From Pseudomonas sp. QS1027 (GTDB lineage: Bacteria; Pseudomonadota; Gammaproteobacteria; Pseudomonadales; Pseudomonadaceae), in the NCBI RefSeq assembly GCF_002814235.1, contig NZ_PHSU01000002.1:19654-83653 (forward strand): DNA of 64,000 bases. The letters are read 5' to 3'. Made by a program: the position numbers and the translations under genes. The number at the start of each line of letters is the position of its first letter. Positions within the stretch are counted from its first letter, which is position 1. The notes beneath the pieces are model-generated. The model did no database searches and was not told the origin of the DNA. It saw nothing but the letters and a program-made list of their open reading frames with translations. Of the stretch, positions 53,968 through 63,977 are shown one piece after another.

Positions 53968-56900
53968 TCAGATGTTCTGGCGGTCCCCTTTAGGATCGAA
54001 GAACACCGAAGAAACGATTTCCGCCTCGATCACGCTGCCATCGGCCAGCGGTGCGAACACCCGCTCGCCCATGCGCTTCAGGCCGCCCTTGACCACCGCC
54101 ATGGCAAACGAATAGCCAAGGGAGTTGTGGGCATAGCTGGAAGTCACGTGACCGACCATCTTCATCGGGATCGTCTGCTTGGTGTCGAACACCAGCTGCG
54201 CACCTTCCGGCAGCCACTTGGTCGGATCGATCGGCTTGAGCCCGACCAGCTGCTTGCGCTCATCACGCACGCAGTCTTCGCGGTTCATGCCGCGCCAGCC
54301 GATCCAGGAGAACGGCTTGGTCCGGCCCACACACCAACCCATGTTCAGGTCGTCCGGTGTCATCGAGCCGTCAGTGTCCTGGCCGACGATGATGAAGCCC
54401 TTCTCGGCCCGCAGCACGTGCATGGTCTCGGTGCCGTACGGGGTCAGGTTGTACTGCTTGCCCGCCTCGACGATCTTCTCCAGCACACCCATGGCGTAGT
54501 CGGCCTGGACGTTGACCTCGTAGGACAGCTCACCGGTAAAGGAGATCCGGAACACCCGCGCCGGCACGCCGCCGACCAGGCCTTCTTTCCAGGTCATGAA
54601 CGGGAACGCATCCTTGTCCAGGTCGATGTCGGTGACTGCGCTGAGCAGCTTGCGGCTGTTCGGCCCGGACAGGGTCATGGTCGCCCAGTGGTCGGTCACG
54701 GAGGTGAAGTACACCTTCATGTTCGGCCATTCGGTCTGGTGGTACAGCTCCAGCCACTGCAGGACGCGAGCCGCGCCGCCGGTGGTGGTGGTCATCAGGA
54801 AGTGGTTGTCGGCCAGACAGGCGGTGACGCCGTCGTCGAAGACCATGCCGTCTTCCTTGCACATCAGGCCGTAGCGGGCCTTGCCCACATCGAGCTTGGT
54901 CCAGGCGTTGGTGTAGATGCGGTTGAGGAATTCACGGGCGTCCGGGCCCTGGATATCGATCTTGCCCAGGGTCGAGGCGTCGAGCAGGCCGACGCTGTCG
55001 CGTACGGCCTTGCACTCACGCTTGACCGCCGCGTGCAGGTCTTCACCGTTGCGCGGGAAGTACCATGGACGTTTCCACTGGCCGACGTCCTCGAACTTGG
55101 CACCCTGCTTCACATGCCAGGCCTGCAAGGCGGTGTAGCGCACCGGCTCGAAGATATGCCCGCAGTGACGACCGGCGACCGCGCCGAAAGTCACCGGCGT
55201 GTAGTTCGGACGGAACATGGTGGTGCCCATCTGCGGGATGGTCACGTTCAGCGAACGGGCGGCAATGGCCAAACCGTTGACGTTGCCCAGCTTGCCCTGG
55301 TCGGTGCCGAAGCCCAATGCGGTATAGCGCTTGACGTGTTCAACCGACTCGAAGCCCTCGCGGGTCGCCAGTTCGATGGCGGCAGCGGTGACGTCGTTCT
55401 GCAGGTCGACGAATTGCTTCGGCGCCCGTGCGGTAGCTTTTTCATGGGGCACCTGGAACAGCGCCAGGGTTGGCTCTTCCAGACGCGACAGGGCTTTGGG
55501 CAGCACGCCTTCCACAGCCTTGAAGCCGGCTTCGCTGGCTGCGCGAACGCCGCCTTCAAAACCGTCGGCCAGGGCATCGGCCAGACCGTAGACGCCATTG
55601 ATACCGCCGACGCACACGCGCTTCTGCGGTGCTTCGCCCGGCACAAAACCGAGGATATCTTCGCGCCAGGTCGGCTTGCCGCCCAGGTGCGAGGCCAGGT
55701 GGACCACAGGGCTGTAACCCCCGGAGCTGGCAACCAGGTCGCACTCCAGCCATTCGCCAGGGCTGGTGACTTTATGGGCCTTGACGTCGATGGCGGCGAT
55801 ACGCGCCGCAGTCACGTGCTTGCTGCCACGGGCTTCGATCACGGCGCTGCCGGTGAGGATGCGAATCCCCTTGGCCCGCGCTTCTTCCACCAGCGCACCC
55901 CGTGGGTTGCTGCGGGCATCGGCGATGGCGACCACTTGCAGGCTGGCATCGAGCCAGTCCAAAGCGACACGGTAGGCGTGATCGTTGTTGGTGCTCAGCA
56001 CCAGCTTCTTGCCCGGTGCCACACCGTAACGGCGGACGTAGGTCGAAACGGCACCGGCGAGCATGTTGCCCGGCACGTCGTTGTTGCCGTAGACCAGCGG
56101 ACGCTCATGGGTACCGGTAGCCAGGACCACACGCTTGGCGCGGACCCGGTGGATACGCTGGCGCACCTGGCCGATCGGCGCACGGTCACCGAGGTGATCG
56201 GTGAGGCGCTCGTGAATGGTCAGGAAGTTGTGGTCGTGGTAGCCGTTGACGGTGGCGCGCGGCAACAGCAGGACGTCCGGCAGGCCTTTCAATTCGGCGA
56301 TAACGCTGGCGACCCACTCGGCCGCCGGCTTGCCGTCGAGGCTTTCACGGGAGTCGAGCAGGCTGCCGCCAAACTCTTCCTGCTCATCGGCGAGGATCAC
56401 CCGGGCACCGCTGCGCGCGGCAGCCAGTGCGGCGGCCAGACCGGCAGGGCCGGCACCGACGATCAGCACGTCGCAGTGCTGGTTCATGTAGTCGTAGGTG
56501 TCCGGATCGGTCTCGGTCGGCGAACGACCAAGACCGGCAGCCTTGCGGATGTACTTCTCGTAGGTCATCCAGAACGACTGCGGGTACATGAAGGTCTTGT
56601 AGTAGAAGCCCGGTGGCATCAGCTTGCCGCCGACCTTGCCGAGAATCCCCATCATGTCGTTGTTGACGCTCGGCCAGCCGTTGGTGCTGGTGGCGACCAG
56701 GCCCTGATACAGCGCTTGCTGGGTAGCCCGCACGTTGGGGATCTGGGTCGCTTCGGTGGCGCCGAGTTGCAGGACCGCGTTCGGCTCTTCGGCACCGGCG
56801 GCAAAGATGCCCCGGGGACGGGAATACTTGAAGCTGCGACCGACGATATCGACACCGTTGGCCAGCAACGCGGCGGCCAGGGTGTCGCCTTCAAAGCCTT

Positions 56901-56985
56901 TGTAGACCTGGCCGTTGAAGGTGAAGCTCAAGACTTTGTTGCGGTCGATCCGACCACCGTTGGACAGGCGATTGACCTGGCTCAT
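53968..56985 (-). CDS. soxA: Sarcosine oxidase subunit alpha
   Basis: 1005 residues. N-terminal 2Fe-2S-ferredoxin-like fold lacking the cysteines (about 15-100, 'FTFNGQVYKGFEGDTLAAALLANG'), FAD/NAD-type domain ('CDVLIVGAGPAGLAAALAAARSGARVI', about 170), and a C-terminal GcvT-like THF domain (about 600-1005, 'SLNV' through 'VGHVTSSY'). Binds NAD and folate; the formaldehyde made by SoxB is captured as 5,10-methylene-THF. ATGA overlap with soxD. Confidence 0.96.
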   Translation of the reverse strand: MSQVNRLSNGGRIDRNKVLSFTFNGQVYKGFEGDTLAAALLANGVDIVGRSFKYSRPRGIFAAGAEEPNAVLQLGATEATQIPNVRATQQALYQGLVATSTNGWPSVNNDMMGILGKVGGKLMPPGFYYKTFMYPQSFWMTYEKYIRKAAGLGRSPTETDPDTYDYMNQHCDVLIVGAGPAGLAAALAAARSGARVILADEQEEFGGSLLDSRESLDGKPAAEWVASVIAELKGLPDVLLLPRATVNGYHDHNFLTIHERLTDHLGDRAPIGQVRQRIHRVRAKRVVLATGTHERPLVYGNNDVPGNMLAGAVSTYVRRYGVAPGKKLVLSTNNDHAYRVALDWLDASLQVVAIADARSNPRGALVEEARAKGIRILTGSAVIEARGSKHVTAARIAAIDVKAHKVTSPGEWLECDLVASSGGYSPVVHLASHLGGKPTWREDILGFVPGEAPQKRVCVGGINGVYGLADALADGFEGGVRAASEAGFKAVEGVLPKALSRLEEPTLALFQVPHEKATARAPKQFVDLQNDVTAAAIELATREGFESVEHVKRYTALGFGTDQGKLGNVNGLAIAARSLNVTIPQMGTTMFRPNYTPVTFGAVAGRHCGHIFEPVRYTALQAWHVKQGAKFEDVGQWKRPWYFPRNGEDLHAAVKRECKAVRDSVGLLDASTLGKIDIQGPDAREFLNRIYTNAWTKLDVGKARYGLMCKEDGMVFDDGVTACLADNHFLMTTTTGGAARVLQWLELYHQTEWPNMKVYFTSVTDHWATMTLSGPNSRKLLSAVTDIDLDKDAFPFMTWKEGLVGGVPARVFRISFTGELSYEVNVQADYAMGVLEKIVEAGKQYNLTPYGTETMHVLRAEKGFIIVGQDTDGSMTPDDLNMGWCVGRTKPFSWIGWRGMNREDCVRDERKQLVGLKPIDPTKWLPEGAQLVFDTKQTIPMKMVGHVTSSYAHNSLGYSFAMAVVKGGLKRMGERVFAPLADGSVIEAEIVSSVFFDPKGDRQNI

Positions 56986-57311
56986 ACCTTCTCTCCCACA
57001 GCCGCGCCGGGCACTTTCGAACTGTCTGCTTTAGCGGTGAATTGCGGCTTCTCGCCAATCTTGTAGCTTTCGAGAATCTCGTAGGTGACGGTGTCGCGGG
57101 TCACGTTGAAATACTGGCGGCAACCGGCAACGTGGTCCCACAGCTCGTGGTGCAGGCCGCGGGGGTTGTCACGGAAAAACATGTAGTCGCCCCACTGCTC
57201 GTCGGTGCAGGTGCCCGGGTCCAATGGACGCGGGATATGCGCCTGGCCGGAAGCGTGGAATTCCTCTTCGGAGCGCAGCTCGCCGCAATGAGGACAGAAG
57301 ATATGCAACAT
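56982..57311 (-). CDS. soxD: Sarcosine oxidase subunit delta
   Basis: 109 residues. Zinc-binding subunit: 'FCPHCGELRSEEEFH' near the start and 'ELWDHVAGCRQYFNV' around residues 60-74 supply the Cys3-His site. Between soxB and soxA. Confidence 0.95.
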   Translation of the reverse strand: MLHIFCPHCGELRSEEEFHASGQAHIPRPLDPGTCTDEQWGDYMFFRDNPRGLHHELWDHVAGCRQYFNVTRDTVTYEILESYKIGEKPQFTAKADSSKVPGAAVGEKV

Positions 57312-57325
57312 AGGGATTTCTCCTG

Positions 57326-58576
57326 TTAGTGGGCGACCGCAGCAGCACCGTGTTCGTCGATCAACGCACCGTTGTGGAAACGGTCGATGGAGAAAGGAGC
57401 GGCCAACGGGTGCATTTCACCCTTGGCCAGGCTCGCGGCAAACACGTTGCCCGAGCCAGGTGTGGCCTTGAAGCCGCCGGTGCCCCAACCGCAGTTGAAG
57501 AACATGTTCGGTACCGGGGTTTTCGAAATGATCGGGCAGGCGTCCGGGGTGGTGTCGACGATGCCGCCCCACTGGCGGTTCATGCGCACGCGGGACAACA
57601 CCGGGAACATCTCGACGATGGCCTGGATGGTGTGCTCGATCACCGGGTACGAACCACGCTGGCCGTAGCCGTTGTAGCCGTCGATACCGGCACCGATCAC
57701 CAGGTCGCCCTTGTCGGACTGGCTGATGTAACCGTGCACGGCGTTGGACATGATCACGCTGTCGATGATCGGCTTGATCGGTTCGGACACCAGCGCTTGC
57801 AGCGGGTGCGACTCGATCGGCAGGCGGAAACCGGCGAGCTTGGCCATATGCCCGGAGTTACCGGCGGTGACCACACCGACGCGCTTGGCGCCGATAAAGC
57901 CCTTGTTGGTTTCGACACCGATGCACACGCCGTTTTCCTTGCGGAAGCCGATCACTTCGGTCTGCTGGATCAGGTCGACGCCGAGGGCGTCGGCCGCACG
58001 GGCGAAGCCCCAGGCCACCGCATCGTGACGGGCCACGCCGCCGCGACGCTGGACGGTGGCGCCCATCACCGGGTAACGGGCATTCTTCGAGCAGTCCAGG
58101 TACGGAATCTCGTCCGCCACCTGTTGAGCGTTGAGCAGTTCGCCGTCGACGCCATTGAGGCGGTTGGCGCTGACCCGACGCTCCGAGTCACGGATGTCCT
58201 GCAGGGTGTGGCAGAGGTTGTAGACGCCACGCTGGGAGAACATCACGTTGTAGTTCAGGTCCTGGGACAGGCCTTCCCACAATTTCATCGCGTGTTCGTA
58301 CAGGTGCGCCGACTCGTCCCACAGGTAGTTGGAACGCACGATGGTGGTGTTACGGGCGGTGTTGCCGCCGCCCAACCAGCCCTTCTCGACCACGGCCACG
58401 TTGGTGATGCCGTGTTCCTTGGCCAGGTAGTAGGCGGTCGCCAGACCATGCCCGCCACCGCCGACGATGACCACGTCATAGACCTTTTTCGGGGTCGGCG
58501 TGCGCCACATCTTCTGCCAGTTTTCGTGATGGCTGAGAGAGTGCTTGAAGAGGCCGAAGCCCGAATAGCGTTGCAT
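57326..58576 (-). CDS. soxB: Sarcosine oxidase subunit beta
   Basis: 416 residues from the ATG at 58576; another ATG two codons earlier has closer GGAG spacing, so either may be used. FAD-binding '[22 protein letters not shown]' (about 35-56); '[10 protein letters not shown]' near 181-190 holds the histidine to which FMN is covalently bound in the family. Oxidatively demethylates sarcosine to glycine. Second gene after glyA, 23 bp away. Confidence 0.95.
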   Translation of the reverse strand: MQRYSGFGLFKHSLSHHENWQKMWRTPTPKKVYDVVIVGGGGHGLATAYYLAKEHGITNVAVVEKGWLGGGNTARNTTIVRSNYLWDESAHLYEHAMKLWEGLSQDLNYNVMFSQRGVYNLCHTLQDIRDSERRVSANRLNGVDGELLNAQQVADEIPYLDCSKNARYPVMGATVQRRGGVARHDAVAWGFARAADALGVDLIQQTEVIGFRKENGVCIGVETNKGFIGAKRVGVVTAGNSGHMAKLAGFRLPIESHPLQALVSEPIKPIIDSVIMSNAVHGYISQSDKGDLVIGAGIDGYNGYGQRGSYPVIEHTIQAIVEMFPVLSRVRMNRQWGGIVDTTPDACPIISKTPVPNMFFNCGWGTGGFKATPGSGNVFAASLAKGEMHPLAAPFSIDRFHNGALIDEHGAAAVAH

Positions 58577-58599
58577 AGTCATTTACTCCAAAACCGCTC

Positions 58600-59853
58600 T
58601 CAGCGATAAACCGGGAAATCCGCGCACAGGGCTGTCACGTGCTTGGCAACGTTCGCTTCGACATCGGCGTCGCCGAGGTTGTCGAGGATGTCGCAGATCC
58701 AGCCGGCCAGTTCGACGCACTGGGTCACCTTGAACCCACGGCTGGTGACGGCCGGGGTGCCGATGCGCAGACCGGAAGTGACGAACGGCGACTGTGGATC
58801 GTTCGGCACGGCGTTCTTGTTCACGGTGATATGGGCACGGCCCAGTGCGGCATCGGCCTCTTTGCCGGTCAGGCCCTGACGGATCAGGCTGACCAGGAAC
58901 AGGTGGTTGTCGGTGCCGCCGGACACTACATCGTAGCCACGTTTGATAAAGATGCTCGCCATCGCCTGGGCGTTATCGATCACTTGCTGCTGATAGACCT
59001 TGAAGCTCGGCTCCAGGGCTTCCTTGAAGCTCACGGCCTTGGCGGCGATCACGTGCATCAGCGGGCCGCCCTGGCCACCGGGGAAGACCGCGGCGTTGAA
59101 TTTCTTTTCCAGCTCCTCGTTGGCCTTGGCCAGGATCAGGCCGCCACGGGGACCGCGCAGGGTCTTGTGGGTGGTGGTGGTGACCACGTCGGCGTAAGGC
59201 AGCGGGTTCGGGTACAGGCCAGCGGCGACCAGACCGGCCACGTGGGCCATGTCGACGAAGAAGTAGGCACCGACCTTGTCGGCGATTTCACGGAAGCGTG
59301 GGAAATCGAGGGTTTTCGAGTAGGCCGAGAAACCGGCGATGATCATTTTCGGCTTGTGCTCGACGGCCAGGCGCTCGACTTCGTCGTAGTCGATCAGGCC
59401 GGTGGTGGTGTCGATGCCGTACTGCACGGCGTTGTAGAGTTTGCCGGAGAAGCTGACCTTGGCGCCGTGGGTCAGGTGACCGCCGTGGGCCAGGCTCATG
59501 CCCAGCACGGTGTCGCCGGCGTTGAGCAGGGCCAGGTAGACCGCGGCGTTGGCCTGGGAACCGGAGTGCGGCTGGACGTTGACGTAATCGGCGCCGAACA
59601 GTTGCTTGGCGCGCTCGATGGCCAGAGCCTCGACCTTGTCGACGTGTTCGCAGCCGCCGTAGTAGCGCTTGCCCGGATAACCTTCGGCGTACTTGTTGGT
59701 CAGGCCGCTGCCCTGGGCCTGCATGACGCGCTTGCTGGTGTAGTTTTCCGACGCGATCAGCTCGATGTGATCTTCCTGGCGCTGCTCCTCGGCATTCATG
59801 GCCGCCATCAGTGCATCGTCATAACCCTGGATCTGGTCTTGCTTGCTGAACAT
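58600..59853 (-). CDS. glyA: Serine hydroxymethyltransferase
   Basis: 417 residues; GGGAGAGA precedes the ATG. PLP lysine in '[16 protein letters not shown]' and the substrate motif '[26 protein letters not shown]' are intact. Interconverts serine and glycine with THF; as first gene of the sarcosine cluster it turns glycine and the methylene-THF from sarcosine into serine. In P. aeruginosa the equivalent operon is GbdR-controlled; no GbdR site could be assigned by eye here. Confidence 0.96.
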   Translation of the reverse strand: MFSKQDQIQGYDDALMAAMNAEEQRQEDHIELIASENYTSKRVMQAQGSGLTNKYAEGYPGKRYYGGCEHVDKVEALAIERAKQLFGADYVNVQPHSGSQANAAVYLALLNAGDTVLGMSLAHGGHLTHGAKVSFSGKLYNAVQYGIDTTTGLIDYDEVERLAVEHKPKMIIAGFSAYSKTLDFPRFREIADKVGAYFFVDMAHVAGLVAAGLYPNPLPYADVVTTTTHKTLRGPRGGLILAKANEELEKKFNAAVFPGGQGGPLMHVIAAKAVSFKEALEPSFKVYQQQVIDNAQAMASIFIKRGYDVVSGGTDNHLFLVSLIRQGLTGKEADAALGRAHITVNKNAVPNDPQSPFVTSGLRIGTPAVTSRGFKVTQCVELAGWICDILDNLGDADVEANVAKHVTALCADFPVYR

Positions 59854-60065
59854 CGCATCTCTCCCAGCGGCGGCGGTGCGCCATTCTTATCGGTGGGGCC
59901 GTTGCCTGACGGCAGTGCCCTTTGAATGCGATGGTAGGGCCGACGCAGACCGATCAAATGCCTATGGACGCCACGCAAAGGTGCGTTTACGACATGGCTT
60001 GGCGCGCTGAGATAGTCGAGGGCCGAACAGCGTCTGGAACAGGGATCTTGAAAACGCCACAACCC

Positions 60066-60165
60066 TTGTAGGAGCAGGGCTTGCCCGCGAAGAGGCCGGT
60101 GCGGGCGATCCAGAGATCAGGTTGACAATACTGACGCCTTCGCGGGCAAGCCCTGCTCCTACAAG
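60066..60165. repeat. REP inverted repeat between glyA and ltaE
   Basis: TTGTAGGAGCAGGGCTTGCCCGCGAAG paired with CTTCGCGGGCAAGCCCTGCTCCTACAAGG. The remaining gap (59854-60065, 60166-60276) should hold the divergent promoters; none is distinct. Confidence 0.88.
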
Positions 60166-60276
60166 GACAGCGTCAACCTTTCGATCTATAGAGGCTTTTC
60201 CTACGGAAACTGTGCCTGTGCGATAACGCCAATTCTGGTTACAGTGCGCACCATAATCGTTCACAAGGACCGGGCC

Positions 60277-61317
60277 ATGACCGACAAGAGCCAACAATTC
60301 GCCAGCGACAACTACTCCGGTATCTGCCCCGAGGCCTGGGCGGCCATGGAACAGGCCAACCACGGCCACCAGCGCGCCTACGGCGACGACGAATGGACCC
60401 AGCGCGCCGCCGACGGCTTCCGCCAGCTGTTCGAAACCGACAGTGAAGTGTTCTTCGCCTTCAACGGCACCGCGGCCAACTCCCTGGCCCTGTCGTCGCT
60501 GTGCCAGAGCTACCACAGCGTGATCTGCTCGGAGACCGCCCACGTCGAGACCGACGAATGCGGCGCCCCGGAGTTTTTCTCCAACGGTTCCAAGCTGCTC
60601 ACCGCGCGCACCGAAAACGGCAAGCTGACCCCGGACTCGATCCGCGAAATCGCCCTCAAGCGCCAGGACATCCACTACCCCAAACCGCGCGTCGTGACCC
60701 TGACCCAGGCCACCGAAGTCGGCAGCGTCTACACCCCGGATGAAATCCGCGCCATCAGCGCCACCTGCAAGGAACTCGGCCTGCACCTGCACATGGACGG
60801 CGCACGCTTCTCCAATGCCTGCGCCTACCTCGGCTGCACCCCGGCGGAGCTGACCTGGAAGGCCGGCGTCGACGTACTGTGCTTCGGCGGCACGAAAAAC
60901 GGCATGGCGGTGGGTGAAGCGATCCTGTTCTTCAACCACGACCTGGCGGTGGATTTCGACTATCGCTGCAAGCAGGCCGGGCAGTTGGCCTCGAAAATGC
61001 GCTTTCTCTCGGCGCCCTGGGTCGGCCTGCTGGAAAACGACGCCTGGCTCAAGCACGCCCGCCACGCCAACCACTGCGCGCAGTTGCTCAGCAGCCTGGT
61101 CAAGGACATCCCCGGTGTGGAACTGATGTTCCCGGTGGAAGCCAACGGCGTGTTCCTGCACCTCTCGGAACCGGCCATCGCCGCGCTGACCGCCAAGGGC
61201 TGGCGTTTCTACACCTTCATCGGCAAGGGCGGCGCGCGCTTCATGTGCTCGTGGGACACCGAGGAAGCGCGGGTACGGGAACTGGCGGCGGATATCCGCG
61301 AGGTCATGGCCGCCTGA
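60277..61317 (+). CDS. ltaE: Low-specificity L-threonine aldolase
   Basis: 346 residues from the ATG at 60277 with AAGGACC upstream. PLP fold-type I: 'HLHMDGARFSNACAYL' and the PLP lysine in 'CFGGTKNGMAVGEAI'. Cleaves L-threonine/allo-threonine to glycine and acetaldehyde, feeding the glycine pool shared with glyA. Matches the P. putida neighbour of the same cluster. Confidence 0.93.
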   Translation: MTDKSQQFASDNYSGICPEAWAAMEQANHGHQRAYGDDEWTQRAADGFRQLFETDSEVFFAFNGTAANSLALSSLCQSYHSVICSETAHVETDECGAPEFFSNGSKLLTARTENGKLTPDSIREIALKRQDIHYPKPRVVTLTQATEVGSVYTPDEIRAISATCKELGLHLHMDGARFSNACAYLGCTPAELTWKAGVDVLCFGGTKNGMAVGEAILFFNHDLAVDFDYRCKQAGQLASKMRFLSAPWVGLLENDAWLKHARHANHCAQLLSSLVKDIPGVELMFPVEANGVFLHLSEPAIAALTAKGWRFYTFIGKGGARFMCSWDTEEARVRELAADIREVMAA

Positions 61318-61388
61318 CCACAGACGCTACGGGCCTTCGCGGCGCCTAAAGAGGACCGTGCACGACGATAGATTGCGTTGAACACAGA

Positions 61389-61487
61389 CCTGTAGGAGCC
61401 GGCTTGCTGGCGATGGTGTCCGGACAGGCACCACAAGGCTCGCGAGCCTCATCGCTGGCAATCGAGCGGCGACCGGCGCTCCTACAG
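61389..61487. repeat. REP inverted repeat (composite)
   Basis: CCTGTAGGAGCCGGCTTGCTGGCGATGG on the left and CATCGCTGGCAATCGAGCGGCGACCGGCGCTCCTACAG on the right; arms from different subtypes. Confidence 0.75.
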
Positions 61488-61522
61488 AGACCGTGTACAG
61501 GTCCCGAACCCGGGTGACACCC

Positions 61523-61825
61523 TCAGTGCTGCCCGATGGTTTTCGAAATCACTTCGACCGTGGCGCTGACCTGCTCTTGATAACGGTCCAGTTCCTCGCG
61601 GTGACGCTGCTGTGCTTCGATCTGCTGCGAACACAGGTTCAACGCCGCCAATACCAGCAGTTTGTCGCCAATCAGCGTCGGAAACTTCTTCTTGGTGTCG
61701 GCCAACGCCGCCCGGAGCATCACCGTCGCGTCCTGCAAGGTCCGCTCCTGGCCGGCGGGGGCCTTGATCGAATACTCCTCGCCGAGGATCGAGATGACGG
61801 TCACCCCATCGGTGCTGGTTCTCAT
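61523..61825 (-). CDS. ZapA-like cell division protein
   Basis: 100 residues. N-terminal beta-strand region 'VTVISILGEEYSIKAPAGQERTLQDATVML' and C-terminal coiled coil 'LLVLAALNLCSQQIEAQQRHREELDRYQEQV' as in ZapA, which bundles FtsZ. Its ATGA overlaps the preceding small gene. It may be a second ZapA-type paralogue, since the usual pseudomonad zapA lies beside the 6S RNA gene. Confidence 0.8.
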   Translation of the reverse strand: MRTSTDGVTVISILGEEYSIKAPAGQERTLQDATVMLRAALADTKKKFPTLIGDKLLVLAALNLCSQQIEAQQRHREELDRYQEQVSATVEVISKTIGQH

Positions 61826-62052
61826 GCGCTCACGGGACCTGCGCTGACACGCTCGACCAGCGCCTGGATACGGGCGGCGGTAGCGCCGTGCTTTTCTTCC
61901 TGTTCCATCAGGCTCAGTTGCAGGCTTTCGTTTTCATCCTTGGCCTGGGCCAGCTCGGTGCTCAGCGCGGTATTGGCGGCCAGCAGCTCCTGTTTTTGCT
62001 GAACCAGCTCACTGACCAGTTGTTCCAATTGACTCAGGGAAGCTTCCAACAT
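61822..62052 (-). CDS. Small coiled-coil protein (ZapB/TIGR02449-like)
   Basis: 76 residues from the ATG at 62052. Almost entirely coiled coil ('LEQLVSELVQQKQELLAANTALSTELAQAKDENESLQLSLMEQEEK'). Size and coupling to a ZapA-like gene suggest a ZapB-like partner, but coiled coils align with many families. Confidence 0.75.
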   Translation of the reverse strand: MLEASLSQLEQLVSELVQQKQELLAANTALSTELAQAKDENESLQLSLMEQEEKHGATAARIQALVERVSAGPVSA

Positions 62053-62248
62053 TTTCTTGATCTCTCGGGCAGTTTCAAAGGGCGCGTACGATAAAGAAAA
62101 GCCCCCTTGTTTGCCAGGGGAAAACTGTCGCAAAGCCTTGATTTTCCTGGCGGGATACTTTTCTTCGAACCTTAGGGACTGCGATTGCCAGGACATGTTC
62201 CCCGCCCCCTGTCGGAAACCTTCGCCTGCGACAAATACGCGCAGGGGC

Positions 62249-62282
62249 TTAAGACTTTAGTCGAATGACCGATAGGTCATTC
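62249..62282 (+). promoter_or_regulatory. Candidate FliA promoter overlapping a perfect palindrome
   Basis: TTAA-N15-ACCGATAG (62249-62275) resembles the FliA consensus TAAA-N15-GCCGATAA. The -10 part sits in GAATGACC-GATA-GGTCATTC (62263-62282), an 8-bp perfect inverted repeat that looks like a TetR-type operator. It lies 51 bp before the chemoreceptor start. Confidence 0.5.
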
Positions 62283-62333
62283 AGATACGCCTTAAAAGCC
62301 GCACGGAATGCGCCCTCCTCTCAGGTAGCCACC

Positions 62334-63959
62334 ATGTCCCTACGCAACATGAACATCGCCCCGCGCGCATTCCTCAGCTTCGCCCTGATCGGCGCGCTGA
62401 TGCTGATCCTGGGGATATTTGCCCTGAACCAGATGAGCAAGATCCGCGGCGCCGCCGAAGAGCTCAGCACCAACAGCGTGCCGAGCATCAAGAGCCTCGA
62501 CGACCTCACCCAGCTGACCCTGCGCCTGCGGGTGCTGTCCTATCGCCTGGTCACCAACCGCGCCCCCGACGAACAACAGAAAATCCTCGACCTGTTCAGC
62601 CAGCGCAACCAGCAGATCGGCAAGGCCCAGGCCATCTACGAAAAACTGATCAGCAGCCCTGAAGAGCGCGTGGCCTACGACCGCTATGTGCAGGTGCTCG
62701 GCCAGTACCGCCAGCTTGAAGATCGGATGAAAAGCCTGTCGCGCAACAATCAGGTCACTGAACTGGCAGCCCTGATCAACAGCGACTTGCTGGCCAACTC
62801 CGAACAGGTCAACACCGTGCTCGACAAGCTGGTGGAGATCAATACCCAGCAGACCGACGACACCCACCAACAGGCCGCCGACCAGTATGGCCTGGCGTTC
62901 AATATGGTGGTGGGCTTGCTGCTGGCCGCCACCGGCCTGACCCTCCTGCTCGCCTGGTTGCTGACCAACAGCATCACCCGCCCCATCGCCGACGCCCTGA
63001 CCGCCGCCGAGCAGATCGCCGAAGGCGACCTGACCCGGCCGATCAAGGTCGACGGCAACGACGAAGCCGGACGCCTGTTGCAGGCCATGGTCAAGATGCA
63101 GCAGAAACTGCGCGATACCCTGCAGCGTATTTCCGGTTCCGCAACCCAGCTGGCTTCGGCGGCGGAAGAACTGAACGCCGTCACCGACGAAAGCGCCAAG
63201 GGCCTGGTGCGGCAGAACAACGAGATCGAGCAGGCCGCCACCGCCGTCAATGAAATGACCAGCGCCGTGGAAGAAGTCGCGCGCAATGCCGTGAGTACGT
63301 CTGAAGCTTCGAAGAATGCCACCGCCTCGGCCGGCGACGGTCGCGACCTGGTCCAGGAAACCGTCGGCGCCATCGAGCGCATGAGCAGCGATGTACAGAG
63401 CACCTCGACGCTGATCGGCAACCTGGCCAAGGAATCCCAGGATATCGGCAAGGTGCTCGATGTGATTCGCGGGCTGGCCGACCAGACCAACCTCCTGGCT
63501 TTGAACGCGGCGATTGAAGCGGCACGGGCCGGGGAAGCCGGTCGTGGCTTTGCCGTGGTGGCGGATGAGGTTCGGGCCCTGGCGCACCGCACCCAGCAGT
63601 CCACCAGCGAAATCGAACGGATGATCGGCAGTATCCAGGGTGGGACCGAGCAGGCGGTGGATTCGATGCGCAACAGCACCGAGCGGGCGGAGTCGACCTT
63701 GAATATCGCCAAGGGCGCAGGGATGGCGCTGGACACCATCAATACGGCCATTGTCGAGATCAACGAGCGTAACCTGGTGATCGCCAGTGCGGCGGAAGAA
63801 CAGGCTCAGGTGGCCCGCGAGGTGGATCGCAACCTGGTGAATATCCGCGATCTGTCGGTGCAATCGGCGACCGGGGCGAACCAGACCAGCGCCGCGAGCA
63901 ATGAGCTGTCGCGCCTGGCGGTGGATTTGAACAGCATGGTGGCGCGCTTTAGTCTGTAA
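62334..63959 (+). CDS. Methyl-accepting chemotaxis protein, four-helix-bundle sensor
   Basis: 541 residues from the ATG at 62334. TM1 about 12-32, a 155-residue helical periplasmic 4HB-type ligand domain, TM2 about 189-211, HAMP (about 212-265, '[22 protein letters not shown]') and the MA signalling domain with the hairpin tip '[40 protein letters not shown]'. No C-terminal CheR-binding pentapeptide. The ligand is not readable; the double-Cache purine receptor known next to ltaE in P. putida is a different type. Confidence 0.92.
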   Translation: MSLRNMNIAPRAFLSFALIGALMLILGIFALNQMSKIRGAAEELSTNSVPSIKSLDDLTQLTLRLRVLSYRLVTNRAPDEQQKILDLFSQRNQQIGKAQAIYEKLISSPEERVAYDRYVQVLGQYRQLEDRMKSLSRNNQVTELAALINSDLLANSEQVNTVLDKLVEINTQQTDDTHQQAADQYGLAFNMVVGLLLAATGLTLLLAWLLTNSITRPIADALTAAEQIAEGDLTRPIKVDGNDEAGRLLQAMVKMQQKLRDTLQRISGSATQLASAAEELNAVTDESAKGLVRQNNEIEQAATAVNEMTSAVEEVARNAVSTSEASKNATASAGDGRDLVQETVGAIERMSSDVQSTSTLIGNLAKESQDIGKVLDVIRGLADQTNLLALNAAIEAARAGEAGRGFAVVADEVRALAHRTQQSTSEIERMIGSIQGGTEQAVDSMRNSTERAESTLNIAKGAGMALDTINTAIVEINERNLVIASAAEEQAQVAREVDRNLVNIRDLSVQSATGANQTSAASNELSRLAVDLNSMVARFSL

Positions 63960-63977
63960 ACCTCAAGACCGGGTCGG

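Noticed and set aside
53863..57066. 1067-residue plus-strand frame opposite soxA
   Set aside because: Antisense shadow; no recognisable domain, begins inside a REP repeat, and soxA is certain.
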